Shown piece by piece: positions 25,252 through 33,189 of a stretch of DNA of 64,000 bases. Every line of letters begins with the position of its first letter. Positions within the stretch are counted from its first letter, which is position 1. The stretch lies in contig JBHEMX010000089.1 in the NCBI GenBank assembly GCA_046262355.1, positions 3,068 to 67,067 on the forward strand. Reading direction: 5' to 3'. Under the pieces are notes generated by a model. The model did no database searches and was not told where the DNA came from. It saw nothing but the letters and a program-made list of their open reading frames with translations. The position numbers and the translations under genes were made by a program. Source of the DNA: DATADD01 sp046262355 (GTDB taxonomy: Bacteria; Actinomycetota; CADDZG01; WHSQ01).

Positions 25252-26478
25252 TCAGGCGCCCAGAGCGCGCAGAAGGGGATGTAGCTTGAGCTCCGTCTCG
25301 GCGAGCTCGGCGCGAGGATCGGAATCGGCGACGATCCCCGCTCCCGCCCACAGGCGCGCCCGCGCGCCGGAGATCTCGGCGCAGCGCAAGGCGATCCCCC
25401 ACTCGCCGTCGCCCCGGGCATCCACCCACCCCACCGGTCCGCAATAGCGTCCCCGGTCGAGATCCTCGAGCTCTCTGATCGTCGCGAGCGCCTTGTCGGT
25501 GGGCACGCCGCAGACCGCGGCCGTCGGATGAAGCGCACCGGCGAGCTGCAGAGCGCTGAGCGGGCGGGTGAGCCGCGCGCGCACATCCGTGCGCAGGTGC
25601 TGCACGTACGGCAGGGGGAGCAGCGACGGAGCGAGGTCCACGCGCACATCCTCACAGCACGCGTCGAGCGCTTCGCGTACCGTGACGACGGCAAGCTCAT
25701 GCTCGCGCCGGTGCTTCTCGGAGGCCACGAGGTCGGCCGCGAGGCGCTCGTCGGCGGCGGCCGACCGTCCACGCGGCGCAGAGCCACCCAGCACTATCGA
25801 TCCGACGTCGCGGCCGCGGCGACGCACGAGCAGCTCCGGAGTCGCACCGACGAGACCATCGAGTGAGAACGTGAAGCAGGACGGGTACATCGCCGCCAGT
25901 TCGACGATGATGTCGTGGACCGAAAAGGACTGATCCGAGATCACCGATGCATCGCGCGCGAGCACGACCTTGTCGACTATGCCGTCGGCGACGGCGGCAC
26001 GGGCCGATGCGACCGCACCGAGCCAGCGCCCATCTCGGACCGATGAGCCGATCCGTCGCACCTGGGCTCGGCCCCGGTCGACACTGCGCGCAGGCCGCGG
26101 GGACGGCTCGGGCGCCGAGTGATCGCCGATGGTAGTGAACCACGCCCGATCGCCGTCGCGCCCGAGCACGAACGAAGGAACCATCACGGGCGAGGACGGC
26201 GAGTCGGGATCGAAGGCGAAGGCGCCGAAAGCCAGGGGGCCCGTGGCCCAACCGTCCACGGCATCGTCCACGTCGAGACCGTTGAAGATCCTCTGCAGCT
26301 CCGACGACGCTCGCTCGAAGCGGTGATCTCCGGTGCCTGCGTCCACGGACGCGGCGCACCCCCAAGCCACGAGCGAGCGCGCGCCGCTCGACCACACGAT
26401 GCGATCCCGGTCCCCGGCGCCGTCGAATGGTTGGACGGCGGGGTCGAGCTCAACCGTGCGCGCGACGAGGCGGCTCAC
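25252..26478 (-). CDS. menF: isochorismate synthase
   Basis: A 408-residue chorismate-utilising enzyme that makes isochorismate, the first committed menaquinone step. The catalytic C-terminal half carries DKVVLARDASVISDQSFSV, ATPELLVRRRGRDVGSIVLG, LHPTAAVCGVPTDKALATIR and GPVGWVDARGDGEWGIALRC, with the G-E-W and A-G-A-G-I-V motifs of the chorismate-binding fold. These separate it from anthranilate synthase, since the Lys in DKVVLAR is the isochorismate-synthase base. The start overlaps menG's stop by four bases (ATGA). It ends the MerR-menG-menF operon. Confidence 0.9.
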   Translation of the reverse strand: MSRLVARTVELDPAVQPFDGAGDRDRIVWSSGARSLVAWGCAASVDAGTGDHRFERASSELQRIFNGLDVDDAVDGWATGPLAFGAFAFDPDSPSSPVMVPSFVLGRDGDRAWFTTIGDHSAPEPSPRPARSVDRGRAQVRRIGSSVRDGRWLGAVASARAAVADGIVDKVVLARDASVISDQSFSVHDIIVELAAMYPSCFTFSLDGLVGATPELLVRRRGRDVGSIVLGGSAPRGRSAAADERLAADLVASEKHRREHELAVVTVREALDACCEDVRVDLAPSLLPLPYVQHLRTDVRARLTRPLSALQLAGALHPTAAVCGVPTDKALATIRELEDLDRGRYCGPVGWVDARGDGEWGIALRCAEISGARARLWAGAGIVADSDPRAELAETELKLHPLLRALGA

Positions 26479-27176
26479 GAGTCGCCCTCGCGCGTGGCGG
26501 TGATGAGCTGGGCCGAACCGAGAGCGAGCGGCATCACCCGCACGTCGGCGAATCCCGCCGAGGAGAGCAGATGCATCAGCTCGATCCGCTCAGGGAGGTA
26601 GGCGGCGGAGCGCGGCAGGTACCGATAGGCCTGCCGGTCGGACAGGAGGCCGCCGATCAACGGCACGACGCGATGGAAATAGAGATGGTGGCCTGCGCGC
26701 AACAACGACGACTCGGGGTGAGCGACCTCGAGCAAGGAGACCCGGCCGTTTACCCGCAGGACGCGCGCGAACTCGGCGAACAAGCCGGGAAGCGACGCCA
26801 CGTTTCGAAGGGCGAAACCGCACGTGATGCCGTCGACCATCCGATCGGCGACCGGGAGCGCGAGCGCATCGGCCTGCACCAGCGGAGACGAGACGCGCGC
26901 GACGGCAAGCATCCCAGCGGAGAAGTCGATCCCAACCGCACGGTGGCCCACAGCCTCTAGGTCGCGACAGAGATCTCCCGTGCCGCAGGCGACATCGAGC
27001 ACGAGTGACGAGGCGGGAAGATCGAGCGCCGCGACCGCGCGTCGTCTCCAACCCACGTCCATCCTCATCGTCATGACGCGGTTGAGCAGGTCGTAGCGCG
27101 GCGCGATCGAGTCGAACATCGACCGCACCAGGGCGACCTTCTCCTCTCCGGCCGGGAGCCGTTCCAGGTCGCTCAA
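26475..27176 (-). CDS. menG: demethylmenaquinone methyltransferase
   Basis: A 233-residue UbiE/MenG methyltransferase catalysing the last menaquinone step. FDSIAPRYDLLNRVMTMRMD is the UbiE/COQ5 signature, SSLVLDVACGTGDLCRDLEA is SAM motif I, and GITCGFALRNVASLPGLFAE is the second UbiE signature. All expected motifs are intact. It is translationally coupled at both ends: the MerR regulator's stop overlaps its ATG, and its stop overlaps the menF ATG. That places the first and last menaquinone enzymes under one regulator. Confidence 0.92.
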   Translation of the reverse strand: MSDLERLPAGEEKVALVRSMFDSIAPRYDLLNRVMTMRMDVGWRRRAVAALDLPASSLVLDVACGTGDLCRDLEAVGHRAVGIDFSAGMLAVARVSSPLVQADALALPVADRMVDGITCGFALRNVASLPGLFAEFARVLRVNGRVSLLEVAHPESSLLRAGHHLYFHRVVPLIGGLLSDRQAYRYLPRSAAYLPERIELMHLLSSAGFADVRVMPLALGSAQLITATREGDS

Positions 27177-27928
27177 GCGCCTTCGACCTCCCGTGCGTCG
27201 ACGTGGTTCTCATCGACCTCGAAGTCGACACCCTCGCGTTCTATCCGCTCGTGAGCGGCGCGCAGCAGCAGCCGGCCGAAGTGATGCGCCACCAGCGTTG
27301 TCGTCGCGGGGAACATCGTGCGGAACGCATCTACGAGTCGCTCGGCCGCCTCGGGCGGCACGGCCTCGTTCCGCAGAGGCCGCCGAACGAACTCATCGAA
27401 GAGTTCGACGGCGCGCTCCGCCACCTCCTTCATCGCGCCCTCGTGTGCGCGCGCCAGCGCAATGAGCTCGGTCAGTGGGATACCGGCCTCCAGCAGCCGC
27501 AGGCCCGACGCGACCGCCTGCACATCTGACGATGTGTAGAAAGCGACGCCGTTGCGCACCTCGGGGACGAGGAGCCCCTCTCGCTCGATCCCGCGCAGCA
27601 GGGCGGGCGACACAGAGGTGCGGGCGGCGAGCTCCTCGAGCGTCAGCCACTCCTCCGGCCCGCCGAGGATCGGACCGGCGAGAGCGGCGACCAGTGCCTC
27701 ATCGGCGGGATCGAGGTCCGCCGCCAGCAGCCGACCGATCGAAGCGAGGTTGAAGCCTTGCTCCTTGAGGTGCCGGATCCGTCCCAGCCTGGCGACGTGG
27801 TCGTCCGAGTACCACGCGACCCTGCCCTCACGCTGCGGCGCCTCGAGCAGTCCCTTGCCCTGATAGAAGCGCACGGTGTCCACGCTCATCCCTGAGCGCG
27901 CCGCCAGCTCATCGACCCTGTACCTCAT
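27173..27928 (-). CDS. MerR-family regulator with two winged-helix domains
   Basis: A 251-residue protein. An N-terminal MerR DNA-binding domain YRVDELAARSGMSVDTVRFY with the downstream HLKEQGFNLASIGRLL is followed by a second HTH-like unit, LTLEELAARTSVSPALLRGI with NGVAFYTSSDVQAVASG, at about 100-165. The C-terminal helices lack cysteine clusters, so a metal-sensing role is not indicated. It heads an operon with menG and menF (overlapping stop/start). A perfect 9-base inverted repeat lies 9-33 bases upstream of its ATG, a likely autoregulatory site. Confidence 0.85.
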   Translation of the reverse strand: MRYRVDELAARSGMSVDTVRFYQGKGLLEAPQREGRVAWYSDDHVARLGRIRHLKEQGFNLASIGRLLAADLDPADEALVAALAGPILGGPEEWLTLEELAARTSVSPALLRGIEREGLLVPEVRNGVAFYTSSDVQAVASGLRLLEAGIPLTELIALARAHEGAMKEVAERAVELFDEFVRRPLRNEAVPPEAAERLVDAFRTMFPATTTLVAHHFGRLLLRAAHERIEREGVDFEVDENHVDAREVEGA

Positions 27929-27937
27929 GAGCAACCA

Positions 27938-27961
27938 CTCTACGAGTGTTTCCTCGTAGAG
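27938..27961. promoter_or_regulatory. perfect palindrome, likely MerR-type operator
   Basis: CTCTACGAG (27938-27946), a six-base spacer TGTTTC and CTCGTAGAG (27953-27961) form a perfect inverted repeat. It lies between the upstream MBL-rhodanese stop and the MerR ATG. It lacks a following T-run, so an operator is likelier than a terminator. Confidence 0.6.
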
Positions 27962-27966
27962 TCGAC

Positions 27967-29364
27967 CTAGGGTGAGGCTACGGGCGCCCCCAGCGATCGC
28001 CACGCGCTCATGCCGCCGACGAGGTTCGTCGCATCGAGACGGCCCCGGCTCCGCAGCAGGCTCGCCATCACGGTCGAGCGGTAGCCGCTGCCGCACACGA
28101 GCACCAACGGCTTGCCCTCGGGAAGGTCGTCGAGCCTCGACGGCAGCTCGGCTCCGGTGATGAAGGTTGCGCCCTCGATGTGGCCCGCCGCCCACTCGGT
28201 GGGCTGGCGGACGTCGAGCACATCGACCTCCGTTCGTTCGAGACGCCTCCGGAGCTCGGCGGCGGTCACCTCCTCGAAGGAGGAGACCTCGCCGCCCGTC
28301 GTGGCCCACGCGCGCATGCCCCCGGCGAGCCAGCCCACCGGAAGGTCGTACCCGATCCGGAGCAGCTGCCACGCTGCGTCCCACAGATCGCCCGGCTCAT
28401 CGAGCACGAGAGCAACGACATCGTCGGGCCCGAGAACCGTCCCGGCCCAGGTTGCGAACGACGTCCCGAGCCCCACGTTGAGCGCCCCTGGGATGTGACC
28501 GCCGGCAAAGGCCTCCGGCGAGCGCGCGTCGACCACCACGGTCCCCGAGGCGCGCGCCTTGTCGACCTCCTCCGGCGTGAGCGCCGGCGGCTCGGGCAGC
28601 ACCCCGAGGAGAGCCGGACCCTCGAGGTTCTGTCGCCGCATCCTCCTCCAGTAGGGCGGCACGGCCGGCAGGTTGTCGAGGCGGATGCACTCCTCGACGA
28701 AGTCCTCCGAAGACGACACCTGCGCAAGGATGGGGTTGGTCTTGCGCTCATAACCCACGGTGGTGGACAGTCGGCTGCCGATGTTGCCACCGCACAGCGA
28801 TCCTGCGACGTGCGTCGGAAAGACCTCGACGTGGTCCGGCAGGCGCCACAGGATCTTCTCCTGGATCGTGTGACAGAAGTCTCGAGCGGCGCTCTTGGCG
28901 TCCTCGGGGTCGCCGAGAAGGTCCGGGCGAGCGAGGTCTCCCACGAGCAGCGCGCCGCCCGAGAGCAGAAGTGTCGGCTCGTCTCCGCTCGAACGGTCGT
29001 AGACCAGCAGGCTGACGTGCTCGGGAGTGTGGCCGGGCGTGTGGAGCACCTCGATGCTCACGTCGCCGATCTCGAGAAACTCACCGTCGGCGAGACCCCG
29101 GTGGGCGTATGCGATGGGACCATCCTCGTAGCCGAGCACCTCCACGCGCTGGCGCGCCCGGAGCTCCTCGATGCCGGTGAGATAGTCGTTGTGACCGTGG
29201 GTGTCGATCACGTAGCCGATACGCATCCCGTGAGCGCGCGCCTCGTCGAAGTAGACGTCGACGTCTCGCCTCGGATCGAGTACCAGGGCGACGCCGGTGC
29301 TCTCGTCGCCCACGAGGTAAGACGCGTGCCCCAAGCTCTCGAGGAAGAACTGTTTGAACAACAT
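27967..29364 (-). CDS. metallo-beta-lactamase-fold / double rhodanese fusion
   Basis: A 465-residue protein. Residues 1-220 form an MBL domain like persulfide dioxygenases: DTHGHNDYLTG (metal His pair, with the D-Y variant), LHTPGHTPEHVSLLV and HVEVFPTHVAGSLCG. Two rhodanese domains follow. The first (~265-365) has DARSPEAFAGGHIPGALNVG but no active-site Cys, as the loop reads LDEPGDLWDA. The second (~370-465) has VLDVRQPTEWAAGHIEGA and LVLVCGSGYRSTVMAS with an active Cys. The combination suggests oxidation and transfer of sulfane sulfur, as in sulfide detoxification. It lies directly upstream of the MerR regulator on the same strand. Confidence 0.88.
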   Translation of the reverse strand: MLFKQFFLESLGHASYLVGDESTGVALVLDPRRDVDVYFDEARAHGMRIGYVIDTHGHNDYLTGIEELRARQRVEVLGYEDGPIAYAHRGLADGEFLEIGDVSIEVLHTPGHTPEHVSLLVYDRSSGDEPTLLLSGGALLVGDLARPDLLGDPEDAKSAARDFCHTIQEKILWRLPDHVEVFPTHVAGSLCGGNIGSRLSTTVGYERKTNPILAQVSSSEDFVEECIRLDNLPAVPPYWRRMRRQNLEGPALLGVLPEPPALTPEEVDKARASGTVVVDARSPEAFAGGHIPGALNVGLGTSFATWAGTVLGPDDVVALVLDEPGDLWDAAWQLLRIGYDLPVGWLAGGMRAWATTGGEVSSFEEVTAAELRRRLERTEVDVLDVRQPTEWAAGHIEGATFITGAELPSRLDDLPEGKPLVLVCGSGYRSTVMASLLRSRGRLDATNLVGGMSAWRSLGAPVASP

Positions 29365-29383
29365 CGAGTCGTGCTCCTCCCTG

Positions 29384-30733
29384 TTAAGCGCCGCGTCGAC
29401 GCATCGTTTCCACCAGGTTTCTTAACCTGTCAGAGACGTCGACGCGATACGGCTCCTCCGAGCGATCGAGCGTGCGGAGACGCCCGGGCAGGGCTGCGAT
29501 CCGGGCCCGGCATCTCTTCTGGAGGTCCTCGAGTGGCTCTGCTGCGTGGAGCCGGCGTCCCTTCGCCATGACGCATCCGAGCAAGCCTCGAGCTTCCGGA
29601 ACCGTCTCGTCCTCGAGCGCTATCACGTCGCGCGCGAACGTCTCGCCCGCGAAGAAGCGATGGATCTGCTTGCGTCCCGGCAGGGTCGCCTTGCCGGTGG
29701 AGAGCTTGATCTTCGGCTCCCCTCCCTCTGCGACGAGCTTGTAGACGGAACCGAGGGCGGGAGCATCGGCGCTCGTGCCGAGCTGCGTACCGACCCCGAA
29801 GCGGTCGGCGGGCACGCCGTCGTCGAGCAGGTCCTTGATGCGATGCTCGTCGAGGTCCCCCGACAGCACGATAAGAGTGTCGTCGAGCCCCGCCTCGTCC
29901 AGGATCTTGCGCACGGAGCGGGTCAGTGGCGCCAGAGAGCCGGAGTCGATCCGGACCCCCCGGACGGTCACTCCTTCGGGCTCCAGCTCGCGCGCGACGC
30001 GGGCGGCCCGGCGCGCCCCTTCTTCGACGTCGAACGTATCGATGAGCAGCACCGCGCTCTGCGGGAACGTCCTGCAGAAGCTCCGGAACGCCTCCACCTC
30101 GTCCTCGAACGCCATGACGTAAGAGTGGGCCATCGTGCCGCTGACCGGCATGCCGTAGATCTTGCCGGCGAGGACGTTCGAGGTGCCGTACGCGCCGCCG
30201 ATGAACGCGGCCCGCGCCGCCTTCAGAGCGGCGTCTGCGCCGTGATCTCGGCGCGCCGAGAAGTCTACGAAGCCGTGCTCGCCGCATGCGATCGACACGC
30301 GCGCGGCCTTGGATGCGATCATCGTCTGGAACGTCACGGCGTTGAGCAGGAACGTCTCCACGATCTGGGCCTCTATCAGCGGTGCGGTCACGCTGAGGAG
30401 CGGCTCGCCGGGAAAGACGATCTCTCCCTCGCGCACAGCGCGCACCTCTCCCGTGAACCGCAGCGTCTCGAGGAGGTCGAGGAAGTCGTCGTCGAACAGC
30501 CCCAGCGATCGGAGATAGGCGCGCGAGCCGTTGCCGAAGTGCAGACCCTCGAGGAACGCCAGGGCATCGTCGAGCCCGGCGGCGACGAGGAAGTTGCGGG
30601 TCGGAGGCAGCTCTCTGACGAAGAGGTCGAACGTCGCCTCGCCGGTCATCCCCAGGGTGTGATAGCTCGATGCCATCGTCAGCTCGTAGAGGTCCGTCAG
30701 CAAGGCTGCGTTCTCGTCGTTCACCCACCCCAT
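29384..30733 (-). CDS. pncB: nicotinate phosphoribosyltransferase
   Basis: A 449-residue enzyme converting nicotinate and PRPP to nicotinate mononucleotide. LLTDLYELTMASSYHTLGM opens it, NAVTFQTMIASKAARVSIA and ARRDHGADAALKAARAAFIG give the substrate pocket, GTMAHSYVMAFEDEVEAF includes the phosphorylatable His, and VRIDSGSLAPLTRSVRKIL binds phosphate. These agree with PncB. ATG 30733 was chosen because GAGGGAG lies just upstream; an earlier frame start at 30763 would overlap pncA. It follows pncA by 13 bases, making a nicotinamide salvage operon. Confidence 0.93.
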   Translation of the reverse strand: MGWVNDENAALLTDLYELTMASSYHTLGMTGEATFDLFVRELPPTRNFLVAAGLDDALAFLEGLHFGNGSRAYLRSLGLFDDDFLDLLETLRFTGEVRAVREGEIVFPGEPLLSVTAPLIEAQIVETFLLNAVTFQTMIASKAARVSIACGEHGFVDFSARRDHGADAALKAARAAFIGGAYGTSNVLAGKIYGMPVSGTMAHSYVMAFEDEVEAFRSFCRTFPQSAVLLIDTFDVEEGARRAARVARELEPEGVTVRGVRIDSGSLAPLTRSVRKILDEAGLDDTLIVLSGDLDEHRIKDLLDDGVPADRFGVGTQLGTSADAPALGSVYKLVAEGGEPKIKLSTGKATLPGRKQIHRFFAGETFARDVIALEDETVPEARGLLGCVMAKGRRLHAAEPLEDLQKRCRARIAALPGRLRTLDRSEEPYRVDVSDRLRNLVETMRRRGA

Positions 30734-30746
30734 GGCGTGGGCTCCC

Positions 30747-31331
30747 TCATTCGACGACGCCACCGGACTCGACCACGCGCTCCAGGGCGCGCCGTCCGTC
30801 CCCCTGCTCGAGGTCTACGGCTCGCACGGCATGTGCGAGAACCGTCGTCGCGAAGCGGCGATCGAGAGCATCTAGGGCGGTCTCCCTGATGCAGTAGTCC
30901 GTCGCCAGCCCGACGACGACGACGCGCTCGATGTCTCGCGCCCGCAGCAGGCTCTCGAGCGAGGTCGGCTCGACCGCGCCCGTGACCGGCTCCTTCATGG
31001 AGAACCCGGAGTAGCCGTCTTCTCCGTCGCTGCCCTTGCGCACGACATCCCCGGCCACGTCGAGATCGGGATGGAACTCGGCGCCCCACGTGCCCATCAC
31101 GCAATGCACCGGCCACACGCCGCCGTCCTTGGAGAAGTGGGGCGTCACCTCGGGATGCCAGTCCTGCGTGTAGACGACCAGAGCGTCCGCGTGTCGAGCG
31201 CCTTCGATCTCGCGATCGATGACGGAGACGATGGCGTCGCCGCCCTCGACGTAGAGGCTTCCGTTCGGATCGGCGAAGTCGTTCTGCACGTCCACCACGA
31301 GCAGCGCGCTGCGCTCGTCGTAGGTGGTCAT
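30747..31331 (-). CDS. pncA: nicotinamidase / isochorismatase-fold hydrolase
   Basis: A 194-residue cysteine hydrolase. SALLVVDVQNDFADPNGSL holds the catalytic Asp, VVYTQDWHPEVTPHFSKDGG the metal ligands, VRKGSDGEDGYSGFSM the Lys, and VVVVGLATDYCIRETALDAL the nucleophilic Cys. This is the nicotinamidase pattern, with the cis-peptide A-T. It converts nicotinamide to nicotinate, which the next gene (pncB) uses. The two are separated by 13 bases. The alternative reading as an isochorismatase is unlikely because of pncB next door. Confidence 0.92.
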   Translation of the reverse strand: MTTYDERSALLVVDVQNDFADPNGSLYVEGGDAIVSVIDREIEGARHADALVVYTQDWHPEVTPHFSKDGGVWPVHCVMGTWGAEFHPDLDVAGDVVRKGSDGEDGYSGFSMKEPVTGAVEPTSLESLLRARDIERVVVVGLATDYCIRETALDALDRRFATTVLAHAVRAVDLEQGDGRRALERVVESGGVVE

Positions 31332-31362
31332 GCGCCGCCTGTGCTCCGGGCGCTCGTCGGGC

Positions 31363-31791
31363 TCACCGAGCCGGCTCGAGCGCCGCGATGTTGTCTCGCT
31401 CGGATGGATCGGGCTCGGAAGAGAACCATGCATCGAGCATCTCTCCGGCGACCGCGGGGCTCGTGGAACGCAGGCTCATCACGAGCACGTTCGCGTCGTT
31501 CCACCTCCGCGCTCCCGCGGCCGTCGCCGCGTCCGAGCACAGGGCAGCGCGCACGCCGGGAACCTTGTTGGCGGCGATGGAGGCCCCGGTGCCGGTCCAG
31601 CAGAACAGCACTCCGGTGTCCGCCGCGCTCGCCGCGACGCTCTCGCCGACCGCCCGCCCGACCGCGGCCCAGCCCTCGTGGGTGCCGGCGAGCGGGCCGG
31701 CCAGCAAGACGTCGTGCCCTCTGTGCCTCAGATCCGCCTCGACGGCGTCTGTGAGCGGCGTCTTCTCGTCGGATCCGACGACGACCTTCAT
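31363..31791 (-). CDS. RpiB/LacA/LacB-family sugar-phosphate isomerase
   Basis: A 142-residue protein. MKVVVGSDEKTPLTDAVEAD opens the Rossmann-like fold, VGRAVGESVAASAADTGVLF precedes the loop WTGTGASIAANKVPGVRAAL, and RRWNDANVLVMSLRSTSP ends the active-site region. In canonical RpiB the catalytic Cys is in the G-x-C-G-T-G-x-G loop; here it is CWTGTGAS, keeping a Cys just before the loop. It could supply ribose-5-phosphate to PRPP and thus to the adjacent pncB pathway. The gene lies 31 bases upstream of pncA on the same strand. Confidence 0.8.
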   Translation of the reverse strand: MKVVVGSDEKTPLTDAVEADLRHRGHDVLLAGPLAGTHEGWAAVGRAVGESVAASAADTGVLFCWTGTGASIAANKVPGVRAALCSDAATAAGARRWNDANVLVMSLRSTSPAVAGEMLDAWFSSEPDPSERDNIAALEPAR

Positions 31792-31798
31792 GGGGCCA

Positions 31799-31804
31799 AT
31801 GTTA
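31799..31804 (-). promoter_or_regulatory. leaderless-type -10 element
   Basis: TAACAT on the minus strand sits seven bases before the ATG of the RpiB-like gene, at the head of the NAD-salvage operon. Confidence 0.4.
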
Positions 31805-31926
31805 GTGCCCCGATGCCTGGATCACCGACGCGCTACCTACGTGACGGAAACCTAGCCCGGCCGCGTAGATCGCCGATGCATACGACTCGAAGCATGAGCC
31901 GCCGCGGCGCAATGGTTCGGTTGAGC

Positions 31927-33069
31927 TTAGACGGGGTCTTCGTGCTTCGCCTTGATGGCGAGAACCTCGTCCAGGGACCCGAGGAAGAGGTCGAGGATGT
32001 CGGCGTCGAACTGGGTCCCGTGTCCCTCGCGCATGGTCTCGATCGCCTTGCCGAGGGCGAACGCCCTCTTGTAGACGCGGTTCGAGGTGAGTGCGTCGAA
32101 GACGTCTGTGATCGCGGCGATGCGACCCTCGACGGGGATCTGCTCCTCCGAGAGGCCCCTCGGGTACCCGGTGCCGTCGACGCGCTCGTGATGCGTGTAC
32201 GCGATCGTCGCGGCGCGCATCAGCAGCTCCGACTTCGAACCCGACAAGATGCGGTAGCCGATCTCGCAATGCGTCTGCATCGTCGTGCGTTCCTCCGGCG
32301 TCAGCGGACCGGGCTTGAGCAGGATGTTGTCGGGGATGCCGATCTTGCCGACATCGTGCATCTGGCTCGCCACGCGGATCTGCTCGCTGCTCTCGGTATC
32401 CTCACCCATGAGCGAAGCCATCAGCCCGCAGTACGCGCTCATCCTCTGGATGTGGCGCGCGGTCTCGTTGTCGCGGAACTCGGCCGCTATCGAGAGCCGC
32501 TGGATCGTTTCCTCCTGAGACAGACGCAGTTCCTGCTCCACCCGCTCGAGGCTGGCGATCGCGTTCCACAGCTCGCCGGTGCGGTCGCGCACCATGTGCT
32601 CCAGGCGGACGCGATGGTTCCGGTTCTCGACCTCGAGATTGCGTCGCCTGATGGCGTTGGCGACGTTGATCAGCACCCCGTTCGGCTCGAACGGTTTGAT
32701 GATGTAGCCGTAGGCGCCCATCTCGAGCGCCGTGTGAGCAAGGGTTGTGTCGTCCATGCCGGTCACCATGACCGTGGCGGTGTCGGGATGGTCCTGCGAC
32801 ACCTGCATGATGAGGTCGAGGCCTGATATGCCGGGCATGTCCATGTCGGTCAGGACGAGGTCGAACCGTTGCCGATCCATGGCGGCGCGCGCATGCTCGG
32901 CGTCCTGAGCGGTTTCGCAGATGTATCCGTTGCGCCCCAGCAGGCGCGCCAGCATGCGCCGGATCGGCTCCTCGTCGTCCACGATGATCAGCCGAGCGCC
33001 GTTGATCTCCGAAACGATGTCGTGAGCGGTGCCCGGTCCCTGTGCCGCGCGCGGTGACAGCGACGTCAT
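31927..33069 (-). CDS. response regulator with HD-GYP c-di-GMP phosphodiesterase domain
   Basis: A 380-residue two-domain regulator. The REC domain (~25-145) has ARLIIVDDEEPIRRML, DLVLTDMDMPGISGLDLIMQ with the phosphoacceptor Asp, and GAYGYIIKPFEPNG with the conserved Lys. A coiled linker (~150-200) leads to the HD-GYP domain with ASQMHDVGKIGIPDNILLK (H-D), THHERVDGTGYPRGLSEE (the H-H-E-R and G-T-G-Y-P) and RIAAITDVFDALTS. All catalytic residues are present, so active hydrolysis of c-di-GMP is expected. No sensor kinase is adjacent. SD AAAGGGAAC precedes the ATG. A BldD-like protein with a c-di-GMP signature is encoded 11 kb away. Confidence 0.92.
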   Translation of the reverse strand: MTSLSPRAAQGPGTAHDIVSEINGARLIIVDDEEPIRRMLARLLGRNGYICETAQDAEHARAAMDRQRFDLVLTDMDMPGISGLDLIMQVSQDHPDTATVMVTGMDDTTLAHTALEMGAYGYIIKPFEPNGVLINVANAIRRRNLEVENRNHRVRLEHMVRDRTGELWNAIASLERVEQELRLSQEETIQRLSIAAEFRDNETARHIQRMSAYCGLMASLMGEDTESSEQIRVASQMHDVGKIGIPDNILLKPGPLTPEERTTMQTHCEIGYRILSGSKSELLMRAATIAYTHHERVDGTGYPRGLSEEQIPVEGRIAAITDVFDALTSNRVYKRAFALGKAIETMREGHGTQFDADILDLFLGSLDEVLAIKAKHEDPV

Positions 33070-33176
33070 AGGTTCCCTTTCGGTCACCGGAAGTGGCAGG
33101 TTTAGGCGCAGATGTGCGGACCGCCCAGAGGAGGGCTCGGGCGGCCGCCGACACCGGCGGAGGGACCCCGCTCCCG

Positions 33177-33182
33177 TATGCT
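33177..33182 (+). promoter_or_regulatory. leaderless-type -10 element before the ABC operon
   Basis: TATGCT lies seven bases before ATG 33190 and overlaps an upstream in-frame ATG at 33178. It marks 33190 as the start of a leaderless five-gene operon. Confidence 0.45.
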
Positions 33183-33189
33183 CGGCTCG

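Noticed and set aside
27938..27961. Palindrome as a terminator of the MBL-rhodanese gene
   Set aside because: No T-run follows on the minus strand, and the position relative to the MerR start fits an operator better.
30733..30763. Ten extra N-terminal residues for PncB
   Set aside because: They would overlap the pncA stop, while the GAGGGAG site fits ATG 30733.
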